In this document: positions 6,239-13,641 of the stretch, in pieces
Position numbering within the stretch: position 1 is the first letter of the stretch
Layout: each line of letters starts with the position of its first letter
NCBI GenBank assembly: GCA_020027415.1
Contig: JAHRAW010000179.1
Span: 1 to 14,672 of the forward strand
DNA: 14,672 nucleotides
From: Gammaproteobacteria bacterium
GTDB lineage: Bacteria; Pseudomonadota; Gammaproteobacteria; Arenicellales; Poriferihabitantaceae
Direction of reading: 5' to 3'
Notes under the pieces: model-generated
Told to the model about the DNA's origin: nothing
Seen by the model: the letters and a program-made list of their open reading frames with translations, nothing else
Databases searched by the model: none
Made by a program: the position numbers and the translations under genes

Positions 6239-7078
6239 TCAAACGGCGGCGGCGGCGCATACCAGTTCTATGAAATCTTGCTCATCGCGCAACTCAAAAA
6301 TTCGCTTGGCGTCAATGGCGTATCCGTAGCGTTCGGCAAGGCGTTCATACTGCGGCTTGCGATGCGTAATTAGTTTGGGGAAAATCCACTGCACGAATTC
6401 GTCCGGCACGATTTCATCGGCGGAATGAAGACGCTTGCTCTGCAGAAATTCGGCGAGGTGTTGCTCCAAAAATCGCTCTTCGTAGTACAGCGGCTTGGGG
6501 TGCGCGCGGGCGCGCTGTATCAGCATCTGCTCCATCTCGTCGCTGGCTTGCAGGTAGAGAACCACGGTTTTCTGCGACAACAAACGCCAGCATTCCGACT
6601 CGCCCAACTCGCAGATACTGCCGCCGGCGTCGTTGATAAAATTCGGATAGCGGTAAATATCGCGCGCTTTGTGGATGAACTCCTCCACATCACGCATGGC
6701 TTGTATTTCCGCCTCGCGAAACAACCGTTGCCGACGCTTAAATTCATTCACGCTCAGCCCGCCCAGTTCCGGGTTGCCAATCTTGCCGAGAAAGTGCGAC
6801 ACGATGGTCAAGTTATTAATGGAGATGTTGTTGCCGATATAAATTAAATCGCGGCGCAATAAGTCGCGAAAAAATTCCTGCTGCATGGCTTGGTGTTTAA
6901 TAAAATCGCAAATCGGCTCGTTCAAGTAGCGCGTGCCAATGCGATAGTCGCCGGAATAATGAAACCATTTATGGTGCGGCAGAATATGCGCGAGCGTGGT
7001 CTTGCCGACGCCGGACATGCCAAGCAAGGTCACCGCTTTGTTGCGCCATTGGCGGAATTCAGCGCCACTTTTTTTCAT
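6239..7078 (-). CDS. Conserved P-loop ATPase/kinase-like protein of unknown role
   Basis: A 279-aa soluble protein with one clear Walker A motif, LLGMSGVGKTT (18-28). After it come the conserved-looking blocks WFHYSGDYRIGTRYLNEPI (38-56), GNPELGGL (101-108) and YPNFINDAGGS (144-154), the last perhaps carrying the Walker B or catalytic Asp. The layout is that of small nucleotide kinases (P-loop at the N-terminus, no AAA+ second region of homology). I recognise it as a family annotated only as ATPase in many proteobacteria; its substrate is not known to me. A longer in-frame start reaches back over uppP, but the ATG at 7078 is 14 nt after the uppP stop and immediately precedes the family sequence. 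It lies between uppP and metA in a tight operon, which suggests co-expression but does not define a function. Confidence 0.8.
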   Translation of the reverse strand: MKKSGAEFRQWRNKAVTLLGMSGVGKTTLAHILPHHKWFHYSGDYRIGTRYLNEPICDFIKHQAMQQEFFRDLLRRDLIYIGNNISINNLTIVSHFLGKIGNPELGGLSVNEFKRRQRLFREAEIQAMRDVEEFIHKARDIYRYPNFINDAGGSICELGESECWRLLSQKTVVLYLQASDEMEQMLIQRARAHPKPLYYEERFLEQHLAEFLQSKRLHSADEIVPDEFVQWIFPKLITHRKPQYERLAERYGYAIDAKRIFELRDEQDFIELVCAAAAV

Positions 7079-7092
7079 AATAAACGACCAAG

Positions 7093-7896
7093 TTAGATAA
7101 ATATCAGCAATAAAATCACGCCTAATACCACGCGATACAGCGCGAACAGCAACAAGCCATGATGTTGCAGAATGGATAATAACCAGTGTATGCAAAGTAA
7201 CGCCACCGCCGCCGAAACCAGCGTGGCGATGAACAAGAGTTGCCAACGCCCGACGAACTGACCGCCGAACAGCACGCGGCTCTGCCAGATGCCGGCTAAC
7301 GCAATTACCGGAATCGCCAATAAGAACGAAAAGCGCGCGGCGGCTTCGCGGGTTAAGCCCATCGCCAAGCCCGCGGAGATCGTGAGCCCGGCGCGCGAGG
7401 CGCCGGGAATCAACGCCAACGTTTGTGCGCCGCCGATTACCAACACATCTTTCCAGTTGAGTTGGGCAAGGTTGCGGCGCTTTGCCCCGCGCCAATCCGC
7501 CAGCGCCAACAAAACGCCGAAGCCGAGCGTGGCAAGCGCCACCGGAATCGGCGCGCGCAAGGTTTGCTTAATCAGTTCTTCCAAGCACACGCCGGCCAGC
7601 CCGACCATGAGGGTGGCGAAACACAGCGACCACGCCAATCGGCTATGCACGGTGGCCGGTTTTCCGCGCAAAGAGCCGCCCCACGCCGCCAAAATTTTGC
7701 GCAGGTCGGCATGAAAATAAATCACCACCGCCAACAGCGTGCCGAAGTGCGCGGCGATATCAAACGCCAGCCCTTGGTCGCGCCAGCCGAGCAACTTGGG
7801 CGCCAGTATCAGGTGGCCGGAACTGGAAATCGGCAGAAATTCGGTCAGCCCTTGCAACCCCGCCAACCAGAAGGCTTGCACAAAATGTTCGTTCAT
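7093..7896 (-). CDS. uppP: Undecaprenyl-diphosphatase UppP (BacA)
   Basis: UppP removes a phosphate from undecaprenyl diphosphate to recycle the lipid carrier for peptidoglycan and other envelope polymers; overproduction gives bacitracin resistance in E. coli. The 267-aa product is the standard length and strongly hydrophobic with about eight membrane segments. The first catalytic block is QGLTEFLPISSSGH (15-28, E19 and H28), and the second is PGASRAG (164-170, R168). The usual second block is PGxSRSG, so Ser has become Ala after the catalytic Arg, a mild deviation. The gene starts 16 nt after the methyltransferase stop and ends 14 nt before the ATPase gene. The region before its ATG is an A/T-rich run (AATTATTTTTTAA) with no Shine-Dalgarno. 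Confidence 0.95.
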   Translation of the reverse strand: MNEHFVQAFWLAGLQGLTEFLPISSSGHLILAPKLLGWRDQGLAFDIAAHFGTLLAVVIYFHADLRKILAAWGGSLRGKPATVHSRLAWSLCFATLMVGLAGVCLEELIKQTLRAPIPVALATLGFGVLLALADWRGAKRRNLAQLNWKDVLVIGGAQTLALIPGASRAGLTISAGLAMGLTREAAARFSFLLAIPVIALAGIWQSRVLFGGQFVGRWQLLFIATLVSAAVALLCIHWLLSILQHHGLLLFALYRVVLGVILLLIFI

Positions 7897-7912
7897 TTAA
7901 AAAATAATTTTG

Positions 7913-9082
7913 TCAGGAGCAATCGCCAAGCCGCCCGGCGCGATCTTGCAACGAGAAGCCGCTGAGCGGCGGCGCATAATTTCGGCTAAACGCAATCACC
8001 TTAAACAGTTCGCCCATTTCATGCGGCATGGTTAATGTTTGAATTTGTTGGGAGCGGGATTGGGATTGGGGCTGGGACTGCGCTATCGCCAACCGATCCA
8101 ACGCCCCTAAAGACAGCAAAAAAGCGCCCTGCGAAGTATATCCAGCCAGCGCCAACGCCGCATCTTGCGCCGCGCGCGCCAGCGCCGTGAAATCCACATG
8201 CACTGAGATATCTTGCAAGCCGGGATAGAAAAACGGATCATCATGCGCAACCTGCCGATAATGACACATCAAGGTGCCTTGTCGGCGCTGCGCATGATAA
8301 AACTCGCGCTGCGGGAATCCATAGTCAAGCAGCAACATGACGCCGCGCTTGATTTTTTCGCCCAACGCGCGCACCCACGCTTCGGCGCGCAAACCGATTT
8401 CACTGCGATAGCCGCTTGCCAACGCATGCCGCGCCAAACGATTTTGCAGTCGCTGCGGCAGCGGGGTGGCGGCGGGTTGCCAGTGGAATTGGTCTTCGTC
8501 CGCGGCGACGCCAACGCCTAACGCCACGGCTTGACCGTGCGCGTTGATTTCAAAGCGCAGCGCCGGCATCGCATCCAGCACTTCATTGGCGAGCACCACG
8601 CCGTTAAAGCCGGGCGGCGGCAGTTGGGCAAGCCAAGCAACGCGCGCGCGCAACGCCGCGCAGCGGGTGGTGATGGTTTCAAGTTGGCGCGCGCGCAACG
8701 CCGCGCTGGTCTCTAAAATCAAGTATCGGCTCGGCAACTGTCCTAAGGCGCGCATTTCCAACAGTAGGTCGGCCGCCAAACGACCGTCGCCAGCGCCGCA
8801 CTCAAGCACTTCGCCACCGCCGATTTCCGCCAACACTTCGGCGCATTGCTGCGCCAAACAACGCGCCAGCACATCCCCCATCAGCGGCGCCGTGATAAAA
8901 TCTCCGGCGGCGCCGAATTTGGGTGAATTGGTGTGATAATAGCCCAACCCGGGCGCATACAACGCCTGCTGCATGAACTGGTCAAAGCCGAGCCAGCCAT
9001 GCTGTTGCGCGAGTTGTTGGCGGATGCGTTCGCGCACGCGCGTGGAATGCCGCTTCTGTTTGGCATTGGGCTCTAACAGCAT
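7913..9082 (-). CDS. MidA/NDUFAF7-family SAM-dependent methyltransferase
   Basis: A 389-aa class I methyltransferase of the COG1565 (DUF185) family. Motifs in order: GLGYY and GDFITAP (46-65), the SAM-binding ECGAGDGRLAADLL (94-107), and VLANEVLDAMP (163-173), all diagnostic. The mitochondrial relative NDUFAF7/MidA dimethylates an arginine of the 49-kDa complex I subunit during assembly; the bacterial substrate has not been established as far as I know, so a role with NADH dehydrogenase is only an analogy. An unusual Gln/Ser-rich stretch at residues 335-347 is encoded by a hexanucleotide repeat. It is the first gene of the operon leading to uppP and metA, and divergent from the pteridine reductase gene with 166 bp between the starts. 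No Shine-Dalgarno is visible. A weak minus-strand promoter (TTGTGC, 18 bp, TACGAT) may lie near 9168-9200. Confidence 0.9.
   Translation of the reverse strand: MLLEPNAKQKRHSTRVRERIRQQLAQQHGWLGFDQFMQQALYAPGLGYYHTNSPKFGAAGDFITAPLMGDVLARCLAQQCAEVLAEIGGGEVLECGAGDGRLAADLLLEMRALGQLPSRYLILETSAALRARQLETITTRCAALRARVAWLAQLPPPGFNGVVLANEVLDAMPALRFEINAHGQAVALGVGVAADEDQFHWQPAATPLPQRLQNRLARHALASGYRSEIGLRAEAWVRALGEKIKRGVMLLLDYGFPQREFYHAQRRQGTLMCHYRQVAHDDPFFYPGLQDISVHVDFTALARAAQDAALALAGYTSQGAFLLSLGALDRLAIAQSQPQSQSRSQQIQTLTMPHEMGELFKVIAFSRNYAPPLSGFSLQDRAGRLGDCS
8048..8077 (+). repeat. Hexanucleotide array with G-quadruplex pattern inside the methyltransferase gene
   Basis: On the plus strand five 6-nt units follow in register: TTGGGA, GCGGGA, TTGGGA, TTGGGG, CTGGGA. 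On the coding (minus) strand they give alternating Gln and Ser with one Pro and one Arg (about residues 337-346). The plus strand, which is the template strand for the gene, has five tracts of at least three G separated by loops of 2-3 nt, a canonical G-quadruplex pattern. Six-nt units keep the frame if copy number changes. Confidence 0.8.
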
Positions 9083-9157
9083 GGGTTCGGTTGGCTGGGT
9101 TTGTCGTAAAGACCGTCGCCAGCGCGGCGTTGAGATGGATGCGGCGGCGGAGGTGGG

Positions 9158-9166
9158 TGCTAAAAT
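9158..9166 (+). promoter_or_regulatory. Extended -10 promoter candidate for the pteridine reductase gene
   Basis: TGC followed by TAAAAT is an extended -10 element with one mismatch to TATAAT. No convincing -35 hexamer is present at 16-18 bp. The predicted transcription start near 9173 leaves about 75 nt of leader before the ATG at 9249. Confidence 0.35.
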
Positions 9167-9248
9167 CGTAGCCTAATCAATGGCGACTGCACAACGCAAG
9201 CGCGCAACACAAGCATGGCGCAGCGCAACGGCGGTAAACCGCATCAGT

Positions 9249-9989
9249 ATGACCAATTTACAAGACAAAGTTGCGCTCATCACCGGCGGTTCGCGGCGCA
9301 TCGGCGCCGGCATCGTGCGCGTGTTGCATCAAGGCGGGATGAATCTGGTGCTGCATTATCGCCATAGCGCGACGGCGGCGGAAGCCTTGCGCGCCGAACT
9401 ATGCGAACAACGCCCCGACTCGGTGTTGCTGATTCGCGGCGACCTCACAAAAATTGCCAAAGTGAAAAGTTTGGTGCGCCAGTGCGCGGCGGAATTTGGC
9501 AGATTGGACGCGCTGATTAACAACGCCTCAGTGTTTTTCCCAACCCCGCTGCGCTTGGCTGACGAGACGCAGTGGCAAAACGCGATGGACACTAACCTCA
9601 AAGCCCCTTTCTTTCTGAGTCAGGCGGCCGCCCCGCACTTGAAAAAAACCGGCGGCGCGATTATCAATATCACCGACCTATACGCCGACCGCCCGCTTGC
9701 CGGGCACGCCATTTATTGCGCCACCAAAGCCGGCTTGTGGTCGTTGACCAAATCCTTGGCGCTTGAACTCGCCCCGCAAGTGCGCGTCAATGCGATTGCG
9801 CCGGGCGCAATCCTGTGGCCCGAAAACGACACCGATGAATTAGCGCATCAGCGGCTGGTATCGCGCACGCCGCTAAAACGCACCGGCAAGGCGCGGGACC
9901 TCGCCAACGCGGTGAAATTTCTGCTCACCGACGCCGACTTCATCACCGGGCAGATGATTCATGTGGACGGCGGACGCGGGGTGGTTTGA
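9249..9989 (+). CDS. Pteridine reductase (FolM/PTR1-type short-chain dehydrogenase)
   Basis: A 246-aa classical SDR that fits the pteridine-reductase branch: NADPH-type cofactor motif TGGSRRIG (12-19, with the RRIG arginines typical of the branch), NNAS (91-94) followed by VFFPTPL, and the active-site Y156xxxK160. The usual catalytic serine is replaced by D143 in ITDLYADRPL, exactly 13 residues before the tyrosine, as in Leishmania PTR1 (D181/Y194). The family reduces biopterin or dihydrofolate; in bacteria FolM serves as an alternative dihydrofolate reductase and in tetrahydromonapterin synthesis. The frame is open back to 9180, but I chose the ATG at 9249 because the SDR fold begins there. 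It stands alone on the plus strand between two minus-strand operons, and its end faces the lipoprotein gene with no clear terminator between. Confidence 0.88.
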   Translation: MTNLQDKVALITGGSRRIGAGIVRVLHQGGMNLVLHYRHSATAAEALRAELCEQRPDSVLLIRGDLTKIAKVKSLVRQCAAEFGRLDALINNASVFFPTPLRLADETQWQNAMDTNLKAPFFLSQAAAPHLKKTGGAIINITDLYADRPLAGHAIYCATKAGLWSLTKSLALELAPQVRVNAIAPGAILWPENDTDELAHQRLVSRTPLKRTGKARDLANAVKFLLTDADFITGQMIHVDGGRGVV

Positions 9990-10060
9990 TGGCACGCCGC
10001 TGTGGAGAAAGCGGAGAAGCGGAGGTTAGGCGCGGACTGGGCGCGGTTGGCAGCTCAGAC

Positions 10061-10501
10061 TCATTCGCAATCGCCGGATTCATCCACTTGTTTGGAAAAC
10101 GATGTGGCGGGACCCTCTTTTAATCGTTGCTGTTTTCGTTCTTGGTGTTGTTCCACGCTCGCCAACAGGCGATTATGTTCATCCACCGCATGATTGTAGG
10201 CGTCAATATCAGAGTCGCGGTCAATGGCATCCAGTTGCGTGCCTAAGTTATGCAAATTAATTTGGTCGCGTTGATAGGCGGCTTCCAGTTCGGCGTCGGC
10301 GTAGGCGACCGCTCCATCCAACACCGTGGCAACCGTGGACAGCAAGCCCTTGCCGCGATAATAGCAATCTCCATCCGTGGTGCGCACCGCCGGACCGCAC
10401 GCAAGCAACGCCGCCGAGAGTAAAGCAACCGCGCCGATTTGGAAACTTGATTTAAGGATTGGTTTGCAGTTTCTTTTGCGGCTTGGTAATAGCGGTTGCA
10501 T
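10061..10501 (-). CDS. Small predicted lipoprotein of unknown function
   Basis: A 146-aa protein with a basic N-region, a hydrophobic stretch (about residues 19-34) and a lipobox ending LLAC35, followed by GPAV; the residue after Cys35 is Gly, with no Asp+2 inner-membrane retention signal, so outer-membrane sorting is likely. The middle (about residues 55-125) is helical and rich in Ala, Asp, Gln and His with few hydrophobic clusters, perhaps a coiled coil. Two more cysteines are present in the mature part (GDCYY and the C-terminal GDCE), which could form a disulfide. I recognise no family. The start is well supported by a GGAGGG ribosome binding site. It starts 16 nt after the M48 metalloprotease stop, so the two are probably co-transcribed and may act together at the envelope. 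Confidence 0.75.
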   Translation of the reverse strand: MQPLLPSRKRNCKPILKSSFQIGAVALLSAALLACGPAVRTTDGDCYYRGKGLLSTVATVLDGAVAYADAELEAAYQRDQINLHNLGTQLDAIDRDSDIDAYNHAVDEHNRLLASVEQHQERKQQRLKEGPATSFSKQVDESGDCE

Positions 10502-10506
10502 GTCTT

Positions 10507-10512
10507 CCCTCC
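10507..10512 (-). promoter_or_regulatory. Strong Shine-Dalgarno of the small lipoprotein gene
   Basis: GGAGGG on the minus strand lies 5 nt before the ATG, just past the M48 protease stop. It is among the strongest ribosome binding sites in the window, suggesting the lipoprotein is made at a higher level than its upstream partner. Confidence 0.75.
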
Positions 10513-10517
10513 AACGA

Positions 10518-11393
10518 TTAACGGTTGCACCAAAGTTGATTACAGCGCGACAAGTTGCGGTGGTCGGGGTTGATTACGCCCGGGATATAATACTGGGTTG
10601 CTTGTTCGCCCAAGATACGATTCGCTTGCGCGCGGTCGGAGTTCGCCGGATGCGTGCGAAAATACGACCAGTTATCGCCGCGGCGCGCGAACTCGCCCCA
10701 AACTTTCGCCACCGCGCGCGGGTTATAGCCCGCCAACGCCGCATAAATCGCGCCGATTTGGTCGGCTTCCTCCTCCTGCAACGCGCCATAGGCAAAATCA
10801 AAGCCGGCGCCGGTTTTGCCGCCAGCCGCCAAACCAATCAGCGTCGCCTGCTGTTCAAAGGCATGATTGGCGACCACATGCCCGATTTCATGCCCGAGCA
10901 CGGCGGCGATGGCGGCGTCATCTTGGATGGCGTCCATCAAGCCTTGATTCACCGCCACATAAGTTCCGCCGGTAACAAAGGCGTTGAAATTGTCATCCGG
11001 CAACAGCAGCACCTCCCAGTTTTCATGCGCGTAGTGGCTGACCATATGCACGTTGTTAAAGATGCGCGTTAATCGCGCATACATGCGGCGGTCAACTTGC
11101 GCGTTGACATGGGAATAGTCGCCGACAATTTTCTGCATGACGGCGTTGCCTTTTTTAATTTGCGCGGCGCGGTCGGCAAAACCGAGCGCGCGTTCGCCGG
11201 TAATTAAATCTTCGTTGGTAACGGCTTGCACGCCCGAATACAAGCCGCGGTCCAGTTTCTCCAAAGCGCCGCAGCCGGCGAGCAACGCAGTACTCGCCGC
11301 GCCGCTTAGCAACTGCAGGAAATTTCGACGACTCATTAGACTGGAGCGAGAGCGTAGGCTGAGACGGGAGTGAAGGGGGCGGTGAGTGCGCAT
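10518..11393 (-). CDS. M48-family metalloprotease with Tat/lipoprotein signal (LoiP/BepA-like)
   Basis: A 291-aa zinc protease. The catalytic motif HEIGH (168-172) and the third ligand in EEEAD (E207, the ExxAD pattern) identify peptidase family M48. The C-terminal ARRGDNWSYFRTHPANSDRA block matches envelope M48 proteins such as LoiP, BepA and their homologues, which degrade misfolded outer-membrane proteins. The N-terminus carries SRRNFLQ (21-27), a twin-arginine motif, then a hydrophobic stretch and a lipobox LLAGC41, so it is probably a Tat-exported lipoprotein. Start choice: the ATG at 11393 has AGAGG 5 nt upstream; an internal ATG at 11336 would begin right at MSRRNFLQ but has no ribosome binding site. 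A longer start at 11432 is unlikely, as it overlaps the candidate promoter side of the gap. Third gene in the nhaB operon, 58 nt after the thioesterase. Confidence 0.9.
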   Translation of the reverse strand: MRTHRPLHSRLSLRSRSSLMSRRNFLQLLSGAASTALLAGCGALEKLDRGLYSGVQAVTNEDLITGERALGFADRAAQIKKGNAVMQKIVGDYSHVNAQVDRRMYARLTRIFNNVHMVSHYAHENWEVLLLPDDNFNAFVTGGTYVAVNQGLMDAIQDDAAIAAVLGHEIGHVVANHAFEQQATLIGLAAGGKTGAGFDFAYGALQEEEADQIGAIYAALAGYNPRAVAKVWGEFARRGDNWSYFRTHPANSDRAQANRILGEQATQYYIPGVINPDHRNLSRCNQLWCNR

Positions 11394-11443
11394 GCGAGCC
11401 TCTATTGGTGAAGTGAAAAATATAAGCGGCAACCAAGCGATGA

Positions 11444-11449
11444 ATTATA
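11444..11449 (-). promoter_or_regulatory. Possible internal -10 box for the M48 protease gene
   Basis: A perfect TATAAT on the minus strand sits in the 58-nt gap between the thioesterase stop and the M48 start, within an AT-rich patch. No matching -35 is seen at 16-18 bp, so it is weak evidence for a separate protease/lipoprotein transcript. Confidence 0.3.
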
Positions 11450-11451
11450 AA

Positions 11452-11913
11452 TTACTCGCCAACGCGGATTTTTTCAAGTCCGCTCCTGAGCGCCGGCGGA
11501 ATCGCGGTCGGCTTCTCAGTAGTGCGGTCAATGTACACATGCACGAATTTGCCGAGTGCGGACGGCGGGATGCGCTGTTTTTCAAACAAGCCGATTTCAT
11601 ATTGTACGCTGGAATTGCCCAATCTGGTGATGCGCAGCGCAGCCTCAATGGCGACGGTGTCGGCGGGAATTGGGTGCTTGAAATTGCAACTGGTTTCAAC
11701 CGCGAAGGGAATGATTGGGTCGCGCAGTAAATCGGCGCCGATGGAAGTTAAATAATGCAGAATAACCGTTTCAAAGAAGCGATAGTATTGCACATTATTT
11801 AGGTGCCTGAGCATATCAAAATCAGACCAGCGGGTGGCGATTTGTAGTTGATGCGGAAAATGCGCGCGCCGCGAATTGACATTGACTTCGCGCGGCGACT
11901 GGAAGTTGCTCAT
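11452..11913 (-). CDS. Hotdog-fold acyl-CoA thioesterase (YbgC/4HBT-like)
   Basis: A 153-aa single hotdog domain. The catalytic block RWSDFDMLRHLNNVQYYRFFE (residues 28-48) matches the 4-hydroxybenzoyl-CoA thioesterase group, with D33 as the likely catalytic acid and the HLNN variant seen in many acyl-CoA thioesterases rather than the VVYY of Tol-Pal YbgC. The central strand region CNFKHPIPADTV and the later FVHVYID are also typical. It would hydrolyse an acyl-CoA (fatty or aromatic) in the cytosol; the substrate cannot be told from sequence. No tol-pal genes are nearby. It starts 22 nt after the nhaB stop without a Shine-Dalgarno, so it probably belongs to the nhaB transcript. Confidence 0.88.
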   Translation of the reverse strand: MSNFQSPREVNVNSRRAHFPHQLQIATRWSDFDMLRHLNNVQYYRFFETVILHYLTSIGADLLRDPIIPFAVETSCNFKHPIPADTVAIEAALRITRLGNSSVQYEIGLFEKQRIPPSALGKFVHVYIDRTTEKPTAIPPALRSGLEKIRVGE

Positions 11914-11935
11914 GATGCGTTGCGTTGCAGCAGCG

Positions 11936-13441
11936 TTACAAAAACAAAATCACGCAGACCAAGCCGACCACGCCCAACACCACGGTATAGGGCAACGCCA
12001 TCCACACCATCGTGCCATAGGACAAGCGAATCAATGGCGCTAACGAAGAGGTTAGCAGGAATAAAAACGCCGCCTGCCCGTTCGGCGTGGCGACGCTGGG
12101 CAGGTTGGTGCCGGTGTTGATGGCGATGGCTAACTTTTCAAAGTGTGCGCGCGAAATAATGCCCGATTCAAAGGCGACTTTGACCTCGTTGATATACACC
12201 GTGGCGACGAAAACATTGTCGCTGACCATGGACAGAAAGCCGTTGGCGAGAAAGAAAACCGCCGGCTGCGCTTGCTCCGACATTGCCAGCGCGCCGTTGA
12301 TAATCGGGCTGAACAGGTGCGCGTCATGAATCATCGCCACGATTACAAAAAACACCACCAACAAGCCGGTGAACGGCAGGGCTTCGGTAAACGCCTTGCC
12401 GATTTGATGTTCTTCAATGATGCCGGTGAACGCGGTTTGCAACACGATGATTGCCAAGCCAATCAAGCCCACCGGCGCCAAGTGAAAAGCCAGCGCAATG
12501 ATTAAGAACACGCCGGCGACGGCTTGCACTTTGATGTCGTAGCGGTCGGCGGCGGTGCGCGTGTGGTCTTGCTCCAACGAATACTGCTCCAAAATGGTGC
12601 GAACTTCGTCCGGCAGGGCGGCGCCGAAGCCGAACCATTTATACTTTTCCACCAGCCAGCAGACGCCCAGCCCGCTCACCAATACCGGCATGGTAATCGG
12701 CGCCATTCGCCAAAAGAACTCCATAAACTCCCAATCCATTTTGGCGGCAATCAGCAAGTTTTGCGGTTCCCCCACCAGCGTGCATACGCCGCCGAGGGCG
12801 GTGCCGACTGCGCCGTGCATCACCAAACTGCGCAGGAACATGCGAAACTGCTCAAGCGCCTGCCCCAACTCGCGGCGATCCGGATGCCCGGAATGGTCGT
12901 AATCCGAATCGGCGGATTGGATTTGGTGATACACGCCGTAAAAGCCCGCCGCTACGCTGATTAACACGGCGGTAACGGTCAGCGCATCCAAGAACGCCGA
13001 CAGCACCGCCGACAGCAAACAAAACAATAACGAAAGCGCCAACTTGGAACGAACCTTCACAAACGCCTTGCTGAAGACAAACATCAACAGCGGTTTCATA
13101 AAGTAAATGCCGGCCACCATAAACACCAACAGCAGAATCACTTCCAGGTTGGCGTGCACTTCATGGTATACCGCGCGCGGACCGGTGATGCCTAACAGCA
13201 CCACTTGCAGCGCAATCACGCCGCCGGATTGCAACGGATAACATTTCAACGCCATGGCTAAGGTGAAGATGAACTCGCCGAGAATCACCCAGCCGGTAAT
13301 GAACGGTCCGGCGACCACCAACAAGAGCGGATTAAGCAACAAAAACGCGAGGATGATTTTTTTATACCAACCGGGGCTGGCGCCAAGAAAACGATGCTTG
13401 GCAAGGCTAAGTATGGAAGCGGGTGCGGTGGAGGTTGGCAT
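11936..13441 (-). CDS. nhaB: Na+/H+ antiporter NhaB
   Basis: NhaB exports sodium in exchange for protons across the inner membrane and supports salt and pH homeostasis. The 501-aa product agrees with the family length (E. coli 513) and has about 12 hydrophobic segments. Diagnostic blocks include AFLDALTVTAVL (150-161; D152 corresponds to the essential membrane Asp), GTALGGVCTLVGEPQN, SDNVFVATVYINEVK, NTGTNLPSVATPNGQAAFLF and the C-terminal LSYGTMVWMALPYT. It is the first gene of a four-gene minus-strand run with the thioesterase, M48 protease and lipoprotein. No Shine-Dalgarno lies before the ATG. No riboswitch or obvious NhaR-type operator is seen upstream, only a purine-rich repeat. Confidence 0.96.
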   Translation of the reverse strand: MPTSTAPASILSLAKHRFLGASPGWYKKIILAFLLLNPLLLVVAGPFITGWVILGEFIFTLAMALKCYPLQSGGVIALQVVLLGITGPRAVYHEVHANLEVILLLVFMVAGIYFMKPLLMFVFSKAFVKVRSKLALSLLFCLLSAVLSAFLDALTVTAVLISVAAGFYGVYHQIQSADSDYDHSGHPDRRELGQALEQFRMFLRSLVMHGAVGTALGGVCTLVGEPQNLLIAAKMDWEFMEFFWRMAPITMPVLVSGLGVCWLVEKYKWFGFGAALPDEVRTILEQYSLEQDHTRTAADRYDIKVQAVAGVFLIIALAFHLAPVGLIGLAIIVLQTAFTGIIEEHQIGKAFTEALPFTGLLVVFFVIVAMIHDAHLFSPIINGALAMSEQAQPAVFFLANGFLSMVSDNVFVATVYINEVKVAFESGIISRAHFEKLAIAINTGTNLPSVATPNGQAAFLFLLTSSLAPLIRLSYGTMVWMALPYTVVLGVVGLVCVILFL

Positions 13442-13490
13442 GGGAAGGCGATGGGTGGCGTGGATGAAATGGCAAGGAAAAATAAAAAAG

Positions 13491-13517
13491 GGAAAGTGGA
13501 AAGCGGAAAAGGAAAGA
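13491..13517 (+). repeat. Purine-only short tandem array between nhaB and ltaE
   Basis: Units GGAAAGT, GGAAAGC, GGAAAA and GGAAAGA follow one another with period 7, 7 and 6 nt, within a longer purine-rich stretch (about 13472-13517). It lies in the divergent nhaB/ltaE gap, on the nhaB side of the predicted ltaE promoter. It resembles in kind the heptamer array between cysQ and zapE. Confidence 0.6.
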
Positions 13518-13526
13518 CTTGAATCC

Positions 13527-13556
13527 TTGCCGAGTTACCTGCGGTTAAGGTATGGT
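13527..13556 (+). promoter_or_regulatory. Promoter candidate for ltaE
   Basis: TTGCCG (13527-13532), an 18-bp spacer and TATGGT (13551-13556) form a moderate sigma70-type match. Transcription would start near 13563 with a leader of about 80 nt. That leader includes a GCGCG/CGCGC stem (13578-13591) followed after five bases by five Ts, too short to call an attenuator. Confidence 0.35.
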
Positions 13557-13641
13557 GGCATGATTGTAACACCGCCCGCGCGTTCCCGCGCAATGATTTT
13601 TAGGCGCCTTTCGTGTATGAAAACCGCCTTGCCGACCGCCC

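Noticed and set aside
7079..7495. N-terminal extension of the ATPase frame over uppP
   Set aside because: It would overlap some 400 bp of uppP on the same strand in another frame and carries no domain; the ATG at 7078 fits the operon spacing.
9990..10060. Bidirectional terminator between the convergent pteridine reductase and lipoprotein genes
   Set aside because: No inverted repeat followed by a T-run was found in these 71 bases, only an AAGCGGAG direct repeat.
13578..13600. GCGCG/CGCGC hairpin with nearby T-run as a terminator or attenuator
   Set aside because: The stem is only 5 bp and the five Ts are separated from it by five bases; too weak to call.
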